This document shows, piece by piece, positions 54,870 to 63,924 of a stretch of 64,000 bases of DNA. The DNA is from Catalinimonas sp038039535 (GTDB lineage Bacteria > Bacteroidota > Bacteroidia > Cytophagales > Cyclobacteriaceae): assembly GCF_038039535.1 (NCBI RefSeq), contig NZ_JBBPHP010000034.1:10500-74499 (forward strand). The letters are read 5' to 3'. The notes beneath the pieces are model-generated. The model worked only from the letters and a program-made list of their open reading frames with translations. It did not search any database and had not been told where the DNA came from. Position 1 is the stretch's first letter; every line of letters starts with the position of its first letter. The translations under genes were made by a program, and so were the position numbers.

Positions 54870-55772
54870 ATGCAAAAAGACAATCAAACTTCAGGTACAA
54901 GTACAGGTGCAGCATTGGTGGCGTTGGCAGCACTATGCTGGGGAATATCAGGTGGAATCGGTGGTATCCTCTTGTCTAACGGCTGGAATGCATTTGTGGT
55001 ATCGCTATACAGAGGCGCTATAGGACTGCTGTTTGTTCTCATCTGGCTATTATTGAGTCCACGGGGAAACGGATTGACAAATCGCAGATTATGGTTCTGG
55101 GCGGCCTTTGCCGGGCTTGGAGTAGCTGGCAACTTTGCATTTTACTTTATAAGCATTGGGGAGGGAAGCGTTGCGGTAGCAGCGACATTAATGTACTGTG
55201 CTCCAGTGTTTGTCTATCTGGTGTCATTTGTACTTAGGCTTGAAACTTCTACTCCGCTTAAATGGGGTGGGATCGGGATAGTGATTATTGGTATTGTATT
55301 GCTTACACGTATTTATAATGTTAGCGAGAGCAGTATTACGCCACTTGGCGTAGGCTCTGGTCTGCTTGCAGGACTTTCCTATGCGGTATTTATTTTTGGC
55401 TTTAAGTATGCGGCAAAATACGGCAGCCCGCAGGCGACTTTGGCTGTAGCATTCACTGTACTCGTTATAACCCTCATCTGGCCGAGCGATGTCAGCCAGG
55501 CAATTGAAGTCCTGAGCTCTCCAGACTGGCTCTTGTTTGCCGCTCTAGGGGTGCTTGGAGCAGGATTGTCGTTCATTTTTTATATCGGTGGCCTCAATAA
55601 TACTGCACCCACTGTTGCCTCTATTGTGGCGATGGTTGAGCCGGTTACTGCATCACTATTTGGCGTATTGGTCTTAGATGAAAGGCTGGCGGTTTTACAA
55701 ATTGTTGGCATGGGGCTGATTTTAATTACCGTGACAGCACTAAGTGTATATTCAAATAATGAGGGGGCCTGA
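54870..55772 (+). CDS. EamA/DMT-family exporter
   Basis: This is a ten-helix transporter of the drug/metabolite (EamA, RhaT-like) superfamily with two EamA repeats: about residues 12-145 and 155-295. Typical features are WGISGGIGG near the first helix, the end of repeat one LETSTPLKWGGIGIVIIGIVLL, and the end of repeat two ASIVAMVEPVTASLFGVLVLDERL. Length 300 is standard. The substrate (amino acids, metabolites or drugs) is unknown. It is a single gene on the plus strand, convergent with the methyltransferase downstream. Confidence 0.93.
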   Translation: MQKDNQTSGTSTGAALVALAALCWGISGGIGGILLSNGWNAFVVSLYRGAIGLLFVLIWLLLSPRGNGLTNRRLWFWAAFAGLGVAGNFAFYFISIGEGSVAVAATLMYCAPVFVYLVSFVLRLETSTPLKWGGIGIVIIGIVLLTRIYNVSESSITPLGVGSGLLAGLSYAVFIFGFKYAAKYGSPQATLAVAFTVLVITLIWPSDVSQAIEVLSSPDWLLFAALGVLGAGLSFIFYIGGLNNTAPTVASIVAMVEPVTASLFGVLVLDERLAVLQIVGMGLILITVTALSVYSNNEGA

Positions 55773-55950
55773 CTTGCTACCAAGACTCAAACTAGCTCGG
55801 AATCAAGCATTCACTGTTATGTAGAAAAAAGCTTTAAGAATCAGGCTTACAGGCCTTAAAAATGCTAAAGTATGGTTTCAAAGGAAGTATTTCGCCCTTT
55901 TTTGAGCCAACGTGAATAAATCATAAAAAAGCTCTTTTAGCAGTGGACAG

Positions 55951-56859
55951 TTATTTGAGAGACACGATTTGATAACCTTCCTTCAGCAATTCATCTTTAA
56001 GGAACTGAATATAAGTTGGGCCTACTTCACAGCATCCACCTACGATAGATGCTCCCTTCTTTATCCAATCCATTACATATTGAGCATATTTTTTTTCATC
56101 CAGATCCTCTCTCGTGCTCAGCACATTTACAGTGCCTCCCGGTTTTAGCGCTTCAACGGAAGTAAAACCGTTGGCATATCCTCCGTAAGGGATTTCAAGA
56201 TGTTGAACTGCTTTTATACCCTCAGCTATTGTTTCTGGAAATGAACAATTAAACAATATTCCTCCTAACGGATAATCGGATATTGCCTCAAGTGCTTCTT
56301 GAATCGTTTCACCTGAACGCAGAGTATCAGGATTTTTATCTGACAAAGTAAAGCTCAAAAGCACAGGTTTACCGCTTTCCAGCACTGCTTCTGTAGCTGC
56401 CTTTGCTTCTTTGGTATTTGAAATAGTTTCTACGATAAACAAATTAACTTCTGGGGACTGAATAGCTGATATTTGGCGGTACTCATCCTTAAGCTGTTGA
56501 AAAGAACGTTCATCAGTGGTGTAACTACCAATCAAGGGCGGTAAACATCCCGCGATTTGTACATCTTCTGCCAAATCCCCGAGTTCATCTCTGGCTTCCC
56601 AGGCCATTCGTAATGCTAACTTTTGCAATTTCTCAAACCATTGGATTTCGCCATCACGTTGCAAACGAGTGGGAGTGCAGGTGTAACTGTTGACAGTGAT
56701 TACTTGGGATCCTGCTGTGATGAAATCCTGGTGAACCTTTTTCACGATCTCCGGATTGTCCATCATCACCCTGGCCGACCATAAGGGGTGTGCAGGTTGT
56801 CCTGCCTTCTTAAAAATTTCCTGACCCAATCCGCCGTCTAAAAGTACAATTTCTCTCAT
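55951..56859 (-). CDS. homocysteine S-methyltransferase family protein
   Basis: This zinc-dependent TIM-barrel enzyme transfers a methyl group, typically from S-methylmethionine or S-adenosylmethionine, to homocysteine, giving methionine. The zinc ligands are Cys205 in FNCSF and the pair Cys276-Cys277 in GGCCEVGP. The N-terminus LLDGGLGQEIFKK is the usual family opening. The ATG at 56859 is chosen; a GTG at 56880 would add seven residues. Length 302 matches MmuM-type enzymes. It is monocistronic. The exact methyl donor is not evident, so no symbol is given. Confidence 0.92.
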   Translation of the reverse strand: MREIVLLDGGLGQEIFKKAGQPAHPLWSARVMMDNPEIVKKVHQDFITAGSQVITVNSYTCTPTRLQRDGEIQWFEKLQKLALRMAWEARDELGDLAEDVQIAGCLPPLIGSYTTDERSFQQLKDEYRQISAIQSPEVNLFIVETISNTKEAKAATEAVLESGKPVLLSFTLSDKNPDTLRSGETIQEALEAISDYPLGGILFNCSFPETIAEGIKAVQHLEIPYGGYANGFTSVEALKPGGTVNVLSTREDLDEKKYAQYVMDWIKKGASIVGGCCEVGPTYIQFLKDELLKEGYQIVSLK

Positions 56860-57182
56860 AGAATAATTATTTACAGGCACAACTTATTGCTTTCTGGATA
56901 GAAGTGCTATCTAATTATACAACCCTGTCATGTAGTATGTGTTCATTATGTAAACACAAGCCCTACATACTAGCAAAAAAACTGATTGCTTATAAGGTTG
57001 CTCAATCGTTGCGCACTCGCTATGCTTCAAGGCATAGCTTTTCAACCGCCATACCACTACAAATGAAAAAATCATGCAGTAAAATTGGAGTACTAAGATA
57101 AGGTTTCCAGACTTGAAGAAAATAGTGGCTTGTTAAACTTAAAATGTATTATAATGATTAGGAAGTCTGACAAGATATAAGT
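56860..57182. other. intergenic region upstream of the methyltransferase
   Basis: There is no convincing gene. A perfect seven-pair stem-loop (GCTATGC and GCATAGC, loop of six) sits at 57019-57038. Another nested inverted repeat (TAGTATG/CATACTA enclosing TGTT/AACA) lies at about 56935-56975. I looked for S-adenosylmethionine riboswitch features because of the gene downstream and did not find them. Confidence 0.45.
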
Positions 57183-57665
57183 CTAGAAAATGAATCCGAC
57201 GCCCAAGCCCATCCATGGTTCTAAATCACCCTCTATGTAATGAGGTGTAAATCCTATTCGTAACATGTTTGTATTGGCGATTTGAAGTTCGTAAGCTATC
57301 ATTGCAGTAATGGTGTTTATTCCATTTGTATTCAGCAAGGTGCCTAATCCCAGGAGCAGATGATGGTTTCCTATGTGATAGATCTGGTAATTTAAAAGTA
57401 TAGGAAAACCGGCTACGGTTTGGCTTTCCTCAGTCCATGCCGGAGGAAACAACTCAGCACCTACTCTGGCCGAGAAACGTTCGGTGATGTTATAAGCATA
57501 GTTGATTGAATAGAAGCCTCCGTTGCCGGCGAATTCCAGAAAAATACGATGTCGGTTAGGAGCAGTTTGCTGTTGGGAAGAGCTTTCCTGGGCAAAAGCG
57601 GGCTCGAATATTTGTACGAAAAAACATATAGTAATTAGCGTGTATCTTGTAGAATTTTTCATCAC
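57183..57665 (-). CDS. small outer-membrane barrel protein, paralogue A
   Basis: This is a secreted 160-residue protein with a signal peptide ending near residue 25 (AFAQE). The mature chain is beta-rich with a repeating pattern FLEFAGNGGFYSINYAYN and RFSARVGAELFP and a final strand GLGVGFIF, typical of a small outer-membrane barrel. It is similar in layout to the next gene, with FLE.xGN, Y.N, RVG and IRIGFTP in matching places. The two are tandem paralogues, 30 bp apart. No function known. Confidence 0.7.
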   Translation of the reverse strand: MMKNSTRYTLITICFFVQIFEPAFAQESSSQQQTAPNRHRIFLEFAGNGGFYSINYAYNITERFSARVGAELFPPAWTEESQTVAGFPILLNYQIYHIGNHHLLLGLGTLLNTNGINTITAMIAYELQIANTNMLRIGFTPHYIEGDLEPWMGLGVGFIF

Positions 57666-57695
57666 GTTTACATTTTTCTCTGTCGCAGAATGAAT

Positions 57696-58205
57696 CTATT
57701 TAAAAGTATAACCTACACTGACGCCACCCCAGGGATATAAAAAGTTGATTTCTGAGGGAGCAATTAGTGGAGTAAAGCCTGCTCTGATTAGAAAGCCACC
57801 ATCGGGTGGTTGCCTGCGATATCCGATGGTCATGGTAGGAATAAAAGCACCACTCCCGGTCTCGGTAGATGAAACTGTACCCCCTACCACCGCACCTATT
57901 CCTAGTTCCAGAAAGTGCGTATCACCGCCTGCCAAATAGTTAAACATGATGGGTGCTACTATAGCAGTACTAAATATACTTGGAACTACAGATATGCCCA
58001 CCCTAACGGAAGCTTGCCTGGATATCCGATGATCAATATTGAGTGAGTACGAAATAGCATTACCTCTTACCTCAAGAAAGAAGCTGGTAGGTCTAAAATC
58101 TGATTGTATTTTGGCTCTATCTCCCTGGGCAGAAACAGGATTAGAAGAGCCAATGAGGAAAATGAATAATATTATTGCTAAGGTAACAGAAGATAGCGTT
58201 TTCAA
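57696..58205 (-). CDS. small outer-membrane barrel protein, paralogue B
   Basis: This 169-residue secreted protein is related to its downstream neighbour. The signal peptide ends near residue 27 (VSAQG). Matching blocks are FFLEVRGNAISYSLNIDHR, SVRVGISVVP, HFLELGIGAV, LIRAGFTPLI and the closing GVSVGYTFK. It is probably in one operon with paralogue A. The pattern of a glycine-rich end strand suits an outer-membrane barrel. Function unknown. Confidence 0.7.
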   Translation of the reverse strand: MKTLSSVTLAIILFIFLIGSSNPVSAQGDRAKIQSDFRPTSFFLEVRGNAISYSLNIDHRISRQASVRVGISVVPSIFSTAIVAPIMFNYLAGGDTHFLELGIGAVVGGTVSSTETGSGAFIPTMTIGYRRQPPDGGFLIRAGFTPLIAPSEINFLYPWGGVSVGYTFK

Positions 58206-58272
58206 AATTTATGCATTTTAATTGTACATAATTATTTCATTTCTTGGATACTAGGGCTGATTTGGACTACTA

Positions 58273-59307
58273 TTACTTTCCAGATTTGTATAGTATAAGG
58301 CCTTCATCTCCGGCAACCCATATTTCCTCTTCATCGGAAACAAACAGGCAGCAAAGCTCTTTATCCGTAAAAATTTCCTCTTTACTCCAGTTTTCACCTC
58401 CATCGCTTGTGCTGAAAATTACTCCCTGTTCATCCTCATTTCCAATGATATAGCCTGTTTGGCTGTCCAGAAAATATATATCCTGTGCGAGTGGTGGGTA
58501 TGAGTTTATCCCTAACAACTGAGTGCTCCAGGTCTGCCCCCCGTCTGCTGTTTTGAGTATGTAATTCGCGTATTCACGACCAATCACATAGCCAATAAGC
58601 CATCCGGTATTTTCGTCAAAGAAGAAACCGCCTTGGAATTGAATTTCGGTTAAAGTTCCTTGCTGATTAAAATTCTGATTTACCCAAGTTTGCCCACCAT
58701 CCATTGTTTTGCGTATAAAGCTACCATTTGAGTCAAAACCTAGCGCCCATCCGGTTTCGGGATTGACAAATTGCAAAAAACTGGTTGATGCTACATCAAA
58801 TTCATATTCTTTCCAAGTTTCCCAACCATCCTCGGTTTTTAAAATGGTCTTGTCAATAGTAGCAATCCATGCTCTTTGGGCATCCAGCGGGTATAGGCGA
58901 TCAATAAAGGTATTTAGCGAAATACTTGACCAGGTACTTCCACCATCAACAGTTTTGAGTAAACCTTGGTCAATTGCGCTTATCCAGCCGTTGGAGGCAT
59001 CAGAAAAATAAATGTTTCCTCCGGGAACAAACACTGGAAGCGGAAGCCTTTCCCAGCTGTCACCTCCATTTTTTGTATGTATTAGGGTTTCGTAGGCGAG
59101 CACCCAGCCCCGCTGGCTATCCAGAAAAAACATATCACGTATGGGATAATCAGTACCAGTTGCCTGAACAATCCACTCATCATCCACCAGCTTTCTCAGT
59201 AAATCAAACTTCTCCAAATTGATTTCCTCAAATTCGCAGGAAGTAAACAATAAACTAAGGCACAGGAGTAAATGTCTGATTTTAAATATTCCATCATGGG
59301 TGTGCAT
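58273..59307 (-). CDS. BNR/Ycf48-like repeat lipoprotein
   Basis: This lipoprotein (lipobox FTSC, Cys24) carries a beta-propeller made of repeats with the pattern TxDGGxTW or TKNGGDSW, each with a following GW(I/A/V) strand. These resemble sialidase BNR repeats and the photosystem-assembly factor Ycf48/HCF136. The repeats run from about residue 45 to 340 (for example at 86-94, 125-132, 210-218 and 270-278). It is 344 residues long. In non-photosynthetic Bacteroidota such proteins are surface or periplasmic and probably aid assembly or binding. The role here is unknown. Confidence 0.8.
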   Translation of the reverse strand: MHTHDGIFKIRHLLLCLSLLFTSCEFEEINLEKFDLLRKLVDDEWIVQATGTDYPIRDMFFLDSQRGWVLAYETLIHTKNGGDSWERLPLPVFVPGGNIYFSDASNGWISAIDQGLLKTVDGGSTWSSISLNTFIDRLYPLDAQRAWIATIDKTILKTEDGWETWKEYEFDVASTSFLQFVNPETGWALGFDSNGSFIRKTMDGGQTWVNQNFNQQGTLTEIQFQGGFFFDENTGWLIGYVIGREYANYILKTADGGQTWSTQLLGINSYPPLAQDIYFLDSQTGYIIGNEDEQGVIFSTSDGGENWSKEEIFTDKELCCLFVSDEEEIWVAGDEGLILYKSGK

Positions 59308-59392
59308 AGTACGAATGTCTTTTTTTTTCTGATAGAAATTTTTCTGCCCGTTTTCTGATGAATAACTTGTTGGTCATGCCATTAAATGTGGG

Positions 59393-59995
59393 TTATTTCT
59401 CCGAAGCGGATTTTTCAGGCATTGTGCCGAAAACAATATCCCACAGTGGAGTAATTACACCAAAAGCCTCTTTCTCTGAAGAGTAGTGGTGCAGCATATG
59501 GTGTTTCCAGAAAAATCTAAAAATATTTTTGGGTGGCTTACGGGTATGTACCTGATAATGAATATAAAGCTGGGTAGCATACCCGGACAAAAAGCCTGGG
59601 AACAGAAAATAAATATATTCGCCCACTACAAAGGAGAACAGCAAGAATAAAACAGCATTAATTAACAAGGCCACAGGAATAGGCAAGGCCAGTAAGCCGT
59701 GCTCTTTCGGATAGACGTGATGAATACCATGCACCAAATATTGCCAGCTCTTATTTTCCTGATATTCTTCATCAGAGTGGTACAGAAAACGATGCGTAAG
59801 ATATTCTACTAATGTAAATGCCAGGAGACCTGCTAAGGTCAAGAGCAATCCTGAAAATATTGTAATATCTACCTGAACAAAACCATAGATAGTAATGGCT
59901 ATAGAAATAGTATAGTATACACTTACTGCCACTTTAGAATTGGTAAATATCAAACGGTTAAGAATAGGGTTTTTGAATAGTTTGATCTGATCCAT
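59393..59995 (-). CDS. fatty acid hydroxylase/sterol desaturase family membrane enzyme
   Basis: This is an integral-membrane di-iron enzyme of the fatty-acid-hydroxylase superfamily. The histidine clusters are HRFLYH (68-73), HGIHH (89-93), HYQVH (146-150) and HHMLHHY (165-171), which form the di-iron site in this family. Hydrophobic segments lie at about 25-62 and 105-140. At 200 residues it matches the short type linked to sphingolipid or carotenoid hydroxylation. The likely role is modification of membrane lipids, with the exact substrate uncertain. Confidence 0.88.
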   Translation of the reverse strand: MDQIKLFKNPILNRLIFTNSKVAVSVYYTISIAITIYGFVQVDITIFSGLLLTLAGLLAFTLVEYLTHRFLYHSDEEYQENKSWQYLVHGIHHVYPKEHGLLALPIPVALLINAVLFLLFSFVVGEYIYFLFPGFLSGYATQLYIHYQVHTRKPPKNIFRFFWKHHMLHHYSSEKEAFGVITPLWDIVFGTMPEKSASEK

Positions 59996-60195
59996 ATCAT
60001 TATCTTTTTAATAATCTTTTTAGGGTAAAACCTTGATTACATTTTGTATAGCGAGTCTATAGAAACTAAACTTTGTTTTTGAGCCGTTTACCCTAGCTAA
60101 CTCTGCTGATTGTCATACTTAGATGATAACAGACAGTATCAATGATAAGAGACTTGTTACTGAATAAATAGGAAAAAACGGACATATAGGTAAGC

Positions 60196-61026
60196 TCATT
60201 GCAAGATGCCTCCTACCTCCAGATGACGCTGATTTTTCTTTAAGTATTCAAATGGAGTTTTACCGGTAAACTGTTGGAAGTCACTGCTGAAGTGGGACTG
60301 ATCGTAATAACCACAGGTATAACTAAGGTCTTGCAAGTTTACCTGCTCATACTGATGACTAAGCTGAAGCGCCCGATGAAAACGGCAGATCCGGAGATAA
60401 TATTTGGGACCTATGCCTACTTTTTCTTTGAATCTGCGCCGCAAATGTCGGGATGAAATATTAAAGTACTTACAGACTTCATCTATAGGTAGTGTAGGGT
60501 CTTGCCGGATAAGTTGTATCGCCCGGTCCGCGTCATCTATCGTAGACCAATTATTATTGAATAATTTACGCAATAGCTGCTCACATAGGTTGACTTTTTG
60601 CCAGGAAGAGACTGAGTTAGTGATCTGATCAATTAATATTCTTCCTTCACTTCCCAAAAAATCTTCCAAATCAATGCTATTTTGAGTTAACTCGCTCATG
60701 GGTAAGCCAAACAATTGATGGAATCCGGAAGGGTGGAAGAAAATACCGATCATGCCTGAATCACCGCTATGGTAGTGGTAAAAGGGTTGTAGTATCTGAC
60801 CGGCAATGTGATGCGATGAAAAACCGTCACGTTTGAAAAGTGGTCTGTCAATCCAAAACTCGCCCCGAAACGCAATATTTAAATATGGGCGACCGAATGG
60901 TAAAAAATGGTCAGTAAGAATCTTATCAGCGGGCAGATCATATTCTAAAAGAGCATAGCATTTTACATATGGTGCAAGATCAGGGGAAGGCTGAAACTCT
61001 TGATACTTGGCAGTTGGATGTAGCAT
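60196..61026 (-). CDS. AraC-family transcription regulator
   Basis: This is a soluble AraC/XylS-type regulator of 276 residues. The N-terminal part (about 5-150) is a beta-rich ligand-binding domain of the kind called DUF6597, seen from YQEFQPSPDLAPYVKCYALLEY and GIFFHPSGFHQLFGLP. The C-terminal double helix-turn-helix (about 165-270) includes ISSRHLRRRFKEKVGIGPKY and CGYYDQSHFSSDFQQFTGKTPFEY. It is 28 bp after the secreted-protein gene on the same strand, so the two probably form a transcription unit. The signal is unknown. Confidence 0.9.
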   Translation of the reverse strand: MLHPTAKYQEFQPSPDLAPYVKCYALLEYDLPADKILTDHFLPFGRPYLNIAFRGEFWIDRPLFKRDGFSSHHIAGQILQPFYHYHSGDSGMIGIFFHPSGFHQLFGLPMSELTQNSIDLEDFLGSEGRILIDQITNSVSSWQKVNLCEQLLRKLFNNNWSTIDDADRAIQLIRQDPTLPIDEVCKYFNISSRHLRRRFKEKVGIGPKYYLRICRFHRALQLSHQYEQVNLQDLSYTCGYYDQSHFSSDFQQFTGKTPFEYLKKNQRHLEVGGILQ

Positions 61027-61054
61027 AGTTAAAAGTTTATTGACCTGCGAATGT

Positions 61055-61525
61055 TTATTCTATAAAGACGTAATCCGTATAGCCACTTCCTTCTCGCAAT
61101 GGCTTGGTATACTTCGGCAAGCTATCAAGTAAAATAATTTGCCCTGGTCTCCATAATGAAAGAGCCTCTCCCTTGATTTCTGACTCTCCGGAATGCTCAA
61201 AAGGAAAGTAAAAGTTACGTGTCCGTTCGCTGTCAAATATGAGAAGGTGAACATACTGACCTTTATGATCTCCGCGCTGCCCTTTGATAATGTATGACTC
61301 AACACCAGGAACCTGTTTTTTGAAAGTGGGTGTAAGCTGTTCCCGGGCGAAGCGCTCAAGCTCAGAAGTATCTGTATCTAGTAAAAGAGTAAGTTCTCGG
61401 AACGCCATTATTTTCCCCTTACTTTCCTTCTTCATAACTGAAGGTGTTTTCTCATGAGAGCTAGCCAATGATAATAGGCCAATTATTATCAGTCCGCCAG
61501 GAAATGATTTTTTTATTAAGTCCAT
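61055..61525 (-). CDS. secreted protein of unknown function linked to AraC
   Basis: I do not recognise a family. The 156-residue protein has an N-terminal hydrophobic stretch (about 8-24) that is a signal peptide or anchor. The mature part looks like a small alpha/beta fold with MAFRELTLLLDTDTSELERFA and SYIIKGQRGDHKGQYVHLLIFDSE, reminiscent of ferredoxin-like or antibiotic-biosynthesis-monooxygenase-type domains, which are known for binding small ligands. This is a likeness only. The AraC regulator 28 bp downstream is probably cotranscribed. Confidence 0.65.
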   Translation of the reverse strand: MDLIKKSFPGGLIIIGLLSLASSHEKTPSVMKKESKGKIMAFRELTLLLDTDTSELERFAREQLTPTFKKQVPGVESYIIKGQRGDHKGQYVHLLIFDSERTRNFYFPFEHSGESEIKGEALSLWRPGQIILLDSLPKYTKPLREGSGYTDYVFIE

Positions 61526-61932
61526 TGATGGTATAGTTTTGTTGAAAATTCACATAATGATCCAATATGCTACTATTCTCCTTTTTAGATGACCTGGCAC
61601 ACAGAACTTCAAAACTGTTTGTCAATCTAATTAGGGAAAGTAATCTCTGGTGAAGCCTGAAACCATGGTACTTAGCATATAGAGTCAGTTTACAATAAAT
61701 AATTGTTATTAATTTAAAGTTTGCTAATTACTTAATAAACCTCTAATGAGTAGCTTGTAGGTCCGGATGAGCGCTTAACGTGTTTTGATTATTTTCAGGT
61801 GAACTTAGCGTTATAGTTGTTTATTCATTGGCTTACATGCCTGTTACTCACTGAGAGCCACTAACTATCCTGAGTTTTCAACCATCTACATTTTTTCTGT
61901 TATTTTTTTTATCCAAATGCCTATATTAATGC
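61526..61932. other. divergent intergenic region
   Basis: This spacer separates the minus-strand secreted-protein/AraC pair from the plus-strand sensor kinase. It is A/T-rich, especially 61690-61740, with no open reading frame of note. It should hold two divergent promoters; I could not identify them with confidence. Confidence 0.45.
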
Positions 61933-63924
61933 ATGCACTGGATATTCGTTTGCTGCTTAGTGGTATGCTGGCTACCCTCCAACGCCAATTTGATGAGAAA
62001 CCAGCCTCAGGAGGTTTTTCTTCTGGAAAGAAATAGTGCTGAGCAGGAAAGGCTCAGTCTGGATAGTTATGGACAGTACTGGGTAGATACCAGCAGCTCC
62101 TTTACCATAGAGCAGGTCATACAGCAAAGCAAGGATTTTCAGGAAATAAAAGATTTGAATTGGCTGGACCGGTGGAAGTTGCAGTTTCTGCGTACTCCTT
62201 TATGGATTCATTTTACGCTTGAAAATAACACAGAAGTGGTGCAATCCTACCATATGTCATTAGGTCTACATGATATTAGCGAAGCCTATGTGTTCGGGGA
62301 AGAGCAAATGATTGCGCATTATCATATGGGAAATTTGCTACCCCTCCATCAGCGACCAGTGTCGGTAATCTGGCCCTTCACCAATAGTAATACCATGCCT
62401 CTGGAGATTCTTCCCGGAAAAAAAATCCTAATTTATGCTAAAATTCTAAACCCTTACGGTCCTAATCTGGAAGGGAAAAATAACCAATATAATGCAGCCC
62501 TCATTCAACCGGATTTCGTAGAAGAAAAATCAATACAGCATCTGCTTTCTTCTATCTTTTGCCAGGGCGCTTTGTGGTTTATCCTGATTTTTCATCTGGT
62601 CAATTTCCTGATCAACCGAACCAGGGTTTACCTCTGGTACTGCCTTTTTTTGCTGGCGGTAATCCTCCACATGCTGGACAGTGATTTTTTTTTACTTTAT
62701 CTGTTACCCCAGCACTATCCTGCCTTCACTGACTATGTTTTTATGGTAGGAGTAGGGCTGGTATTTATCAGTTATTTTCAGTTCTCCAAAGTCGTCATGA
62801 TTTCTACCCAGAGAGCGGTATGGGCAGAGAAGATATTTACCAGGCTACTTTACGTTCAGATTGTCTTTTTTGCTACTTGGATATTGATCTATACGCTGAA
62901 CCGCTTCATTTTTCCTGATGGAATATTGATAGGATGGGTTACAATATGGCACACACTTTATCAACTGCTGATCGTCTTGGAGATCGTAGTGGTCGTAATC
63001 CTGAATGCGCTCCTCATTAAAGAAATCAGCTCTAATGTGATTCGCTACTATGTGGCTGCCAATACCTACATGGCACTGGTACTGGCTTTACATTTTGCCA
63101 TGCCCTATCTTCTTCCACAAACAATAGAGGCTAGCAATTACTACCTTAGTTTGCTGGCCAACTATTCTCTTGAAACCAGTATTCTCGGTCAGGTGCTCTT
63201 ATTCTCTATCGCATTGGCGTATGTGGTGAAAGAGAAGGAACAGACGATGGAAAGAGCTTTTGCCAGTCGTTTATCTGAGGTAGAAATGCAGGCTTTGCGT
63301 TCGCAAATGAATCCCCACTTTTTATTCAATTGCCTGAATTCTATCAATCGTTTTGTGGTAAGCCATCAGCCCGCTGAGGCTTCTGAATACTTGTCACGTT
63401 TTGCACGTTTGGTAAGAATGATACTTCAGAACTCACAAAGCCCATTAGTACCTCTGGTAGAAGAGATTGAAGCCATGCGGCTTTATATGGACATGGAAGC
63501 CCTTCGTTTTGAACACAGATTTACCTATGAGATAAAAATTAGCAAAGAAGTAGAAATTCAGTATATTGAGATACCGCCCATGCTATTACAGCCTTACCTG
63601 GAGAACGCCATCTGGCATGGTCTGCTTCACAAAGAAGAAGGAAACGGACATTTGATTTTGGAAATCACAAAGCAGGATGATATGCTTATCTGTACAATTG
63701 AAGATAATGGCATCGGACGAGAACAAGCTGCTTTGCTTCAAAAAAACAAAAGCGCTAAGCGAAAGTCTATGGGGATGAAAATAACTTCGGAGAGATTAAG
63801 GCTGCTGGAAAGGCAGCGCAATATTAAGGCTGAAGTGCAAATCAAAGATCTGGTAGCAGCGGACGGATCGGCATTGGGTACACAAGTTAATATCAGAATG
63901 TCTTTGCACCAACTTGAACAATAA
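61933..63924 (+). CDS. LytS-like sensor histidine kinase with 7TM-DISM domain
   Basis: This membrane sensor kinase has a signal peptide (about 1-18), an extracytoplasmic 7TMR-DISM ligand-binding domain (about 35-195), seven membrane helices (about 205-430) and a short coiled coil. A His-kinase domain of the LytS type follows (about 445-540), with His462 in MNPHFLFNCLNS, then an ATP-binding domain (IEDNGIGREQ; GMKITSERL). Such kinases usually act with a LytTR-type response regulator encoded next door. None begins before the end of the window, 76 bp downstream. Length 663. Confidence 0.92.
   Translation: MHWIFVCCLVVCWLPSNANLMRNQPQEVFLLERNSAEQERLSLDSYGQYWVDTSSSFTIEQVIQQSKDFQEIKDLNWLDRWKLQFLRTPLWIHFTLENNTEVVQSYHMSLGLHDISEAYVFGEEQMIAHYHMGNLLPLHQRPVSVIWPFTNSNTMPLEILPGKKILIYAKILNPYGPNLEGKNNQYNAALIQPDFVEEKSIQHLLSSIFCQGALWFILIFHLVNFLINRTRVYLWYCLFLLAVILHMLDSDFFLLYLLPQHYPAFTDYVFMVGVGLVFISYFQFSKVVMISTQRAVWAEKIFTRLLYVQIVFFATWILIYTLNRFIFPDGILIGWVTIWHTLYQLLIVLEIVVVVILNALLIKEISSNVIRYYVAANTYMALVLALHFAMPYLLPQTIEASNYYLSLLANYSLETSILGQVLLFSIALAYVVKEKEQTMERAFASRLSEVEMQALRSQMNPHFLFNCLNSINRFVVSHQPAEASEYLSRFARLVRMILQNSQSPLVPLVEEIEAMRLYMDMEALRFEHRFTYEIKISKEVEIQYIEIPPMLLQPYLENAIWHGLLHKEEGNGHLILEITKQDDMLICTIEDNGIGREQAALLQKNKSAKRKSMGMKITSERLRLLERQRNIKAEVQIKDLVAADGSALGTQVNIRMSLHQLEQ

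Noticed and set aside
56904..57101. 65-codon plus-strand open frame upstream of the methyltransferase
   Set aside because: No signal, domain or plausible composition. It crosses a palindrome and lies in a regulatory spacer.
56860..57182. Possible S-adenosylmethionine riboswitch before the homocysteine methyltransferase
   Set aside because: The region has local hairpins but lacks the conserved cores of the SAM riboswitch classes I know. I could not fold it by computation, so this is a visual judgement.
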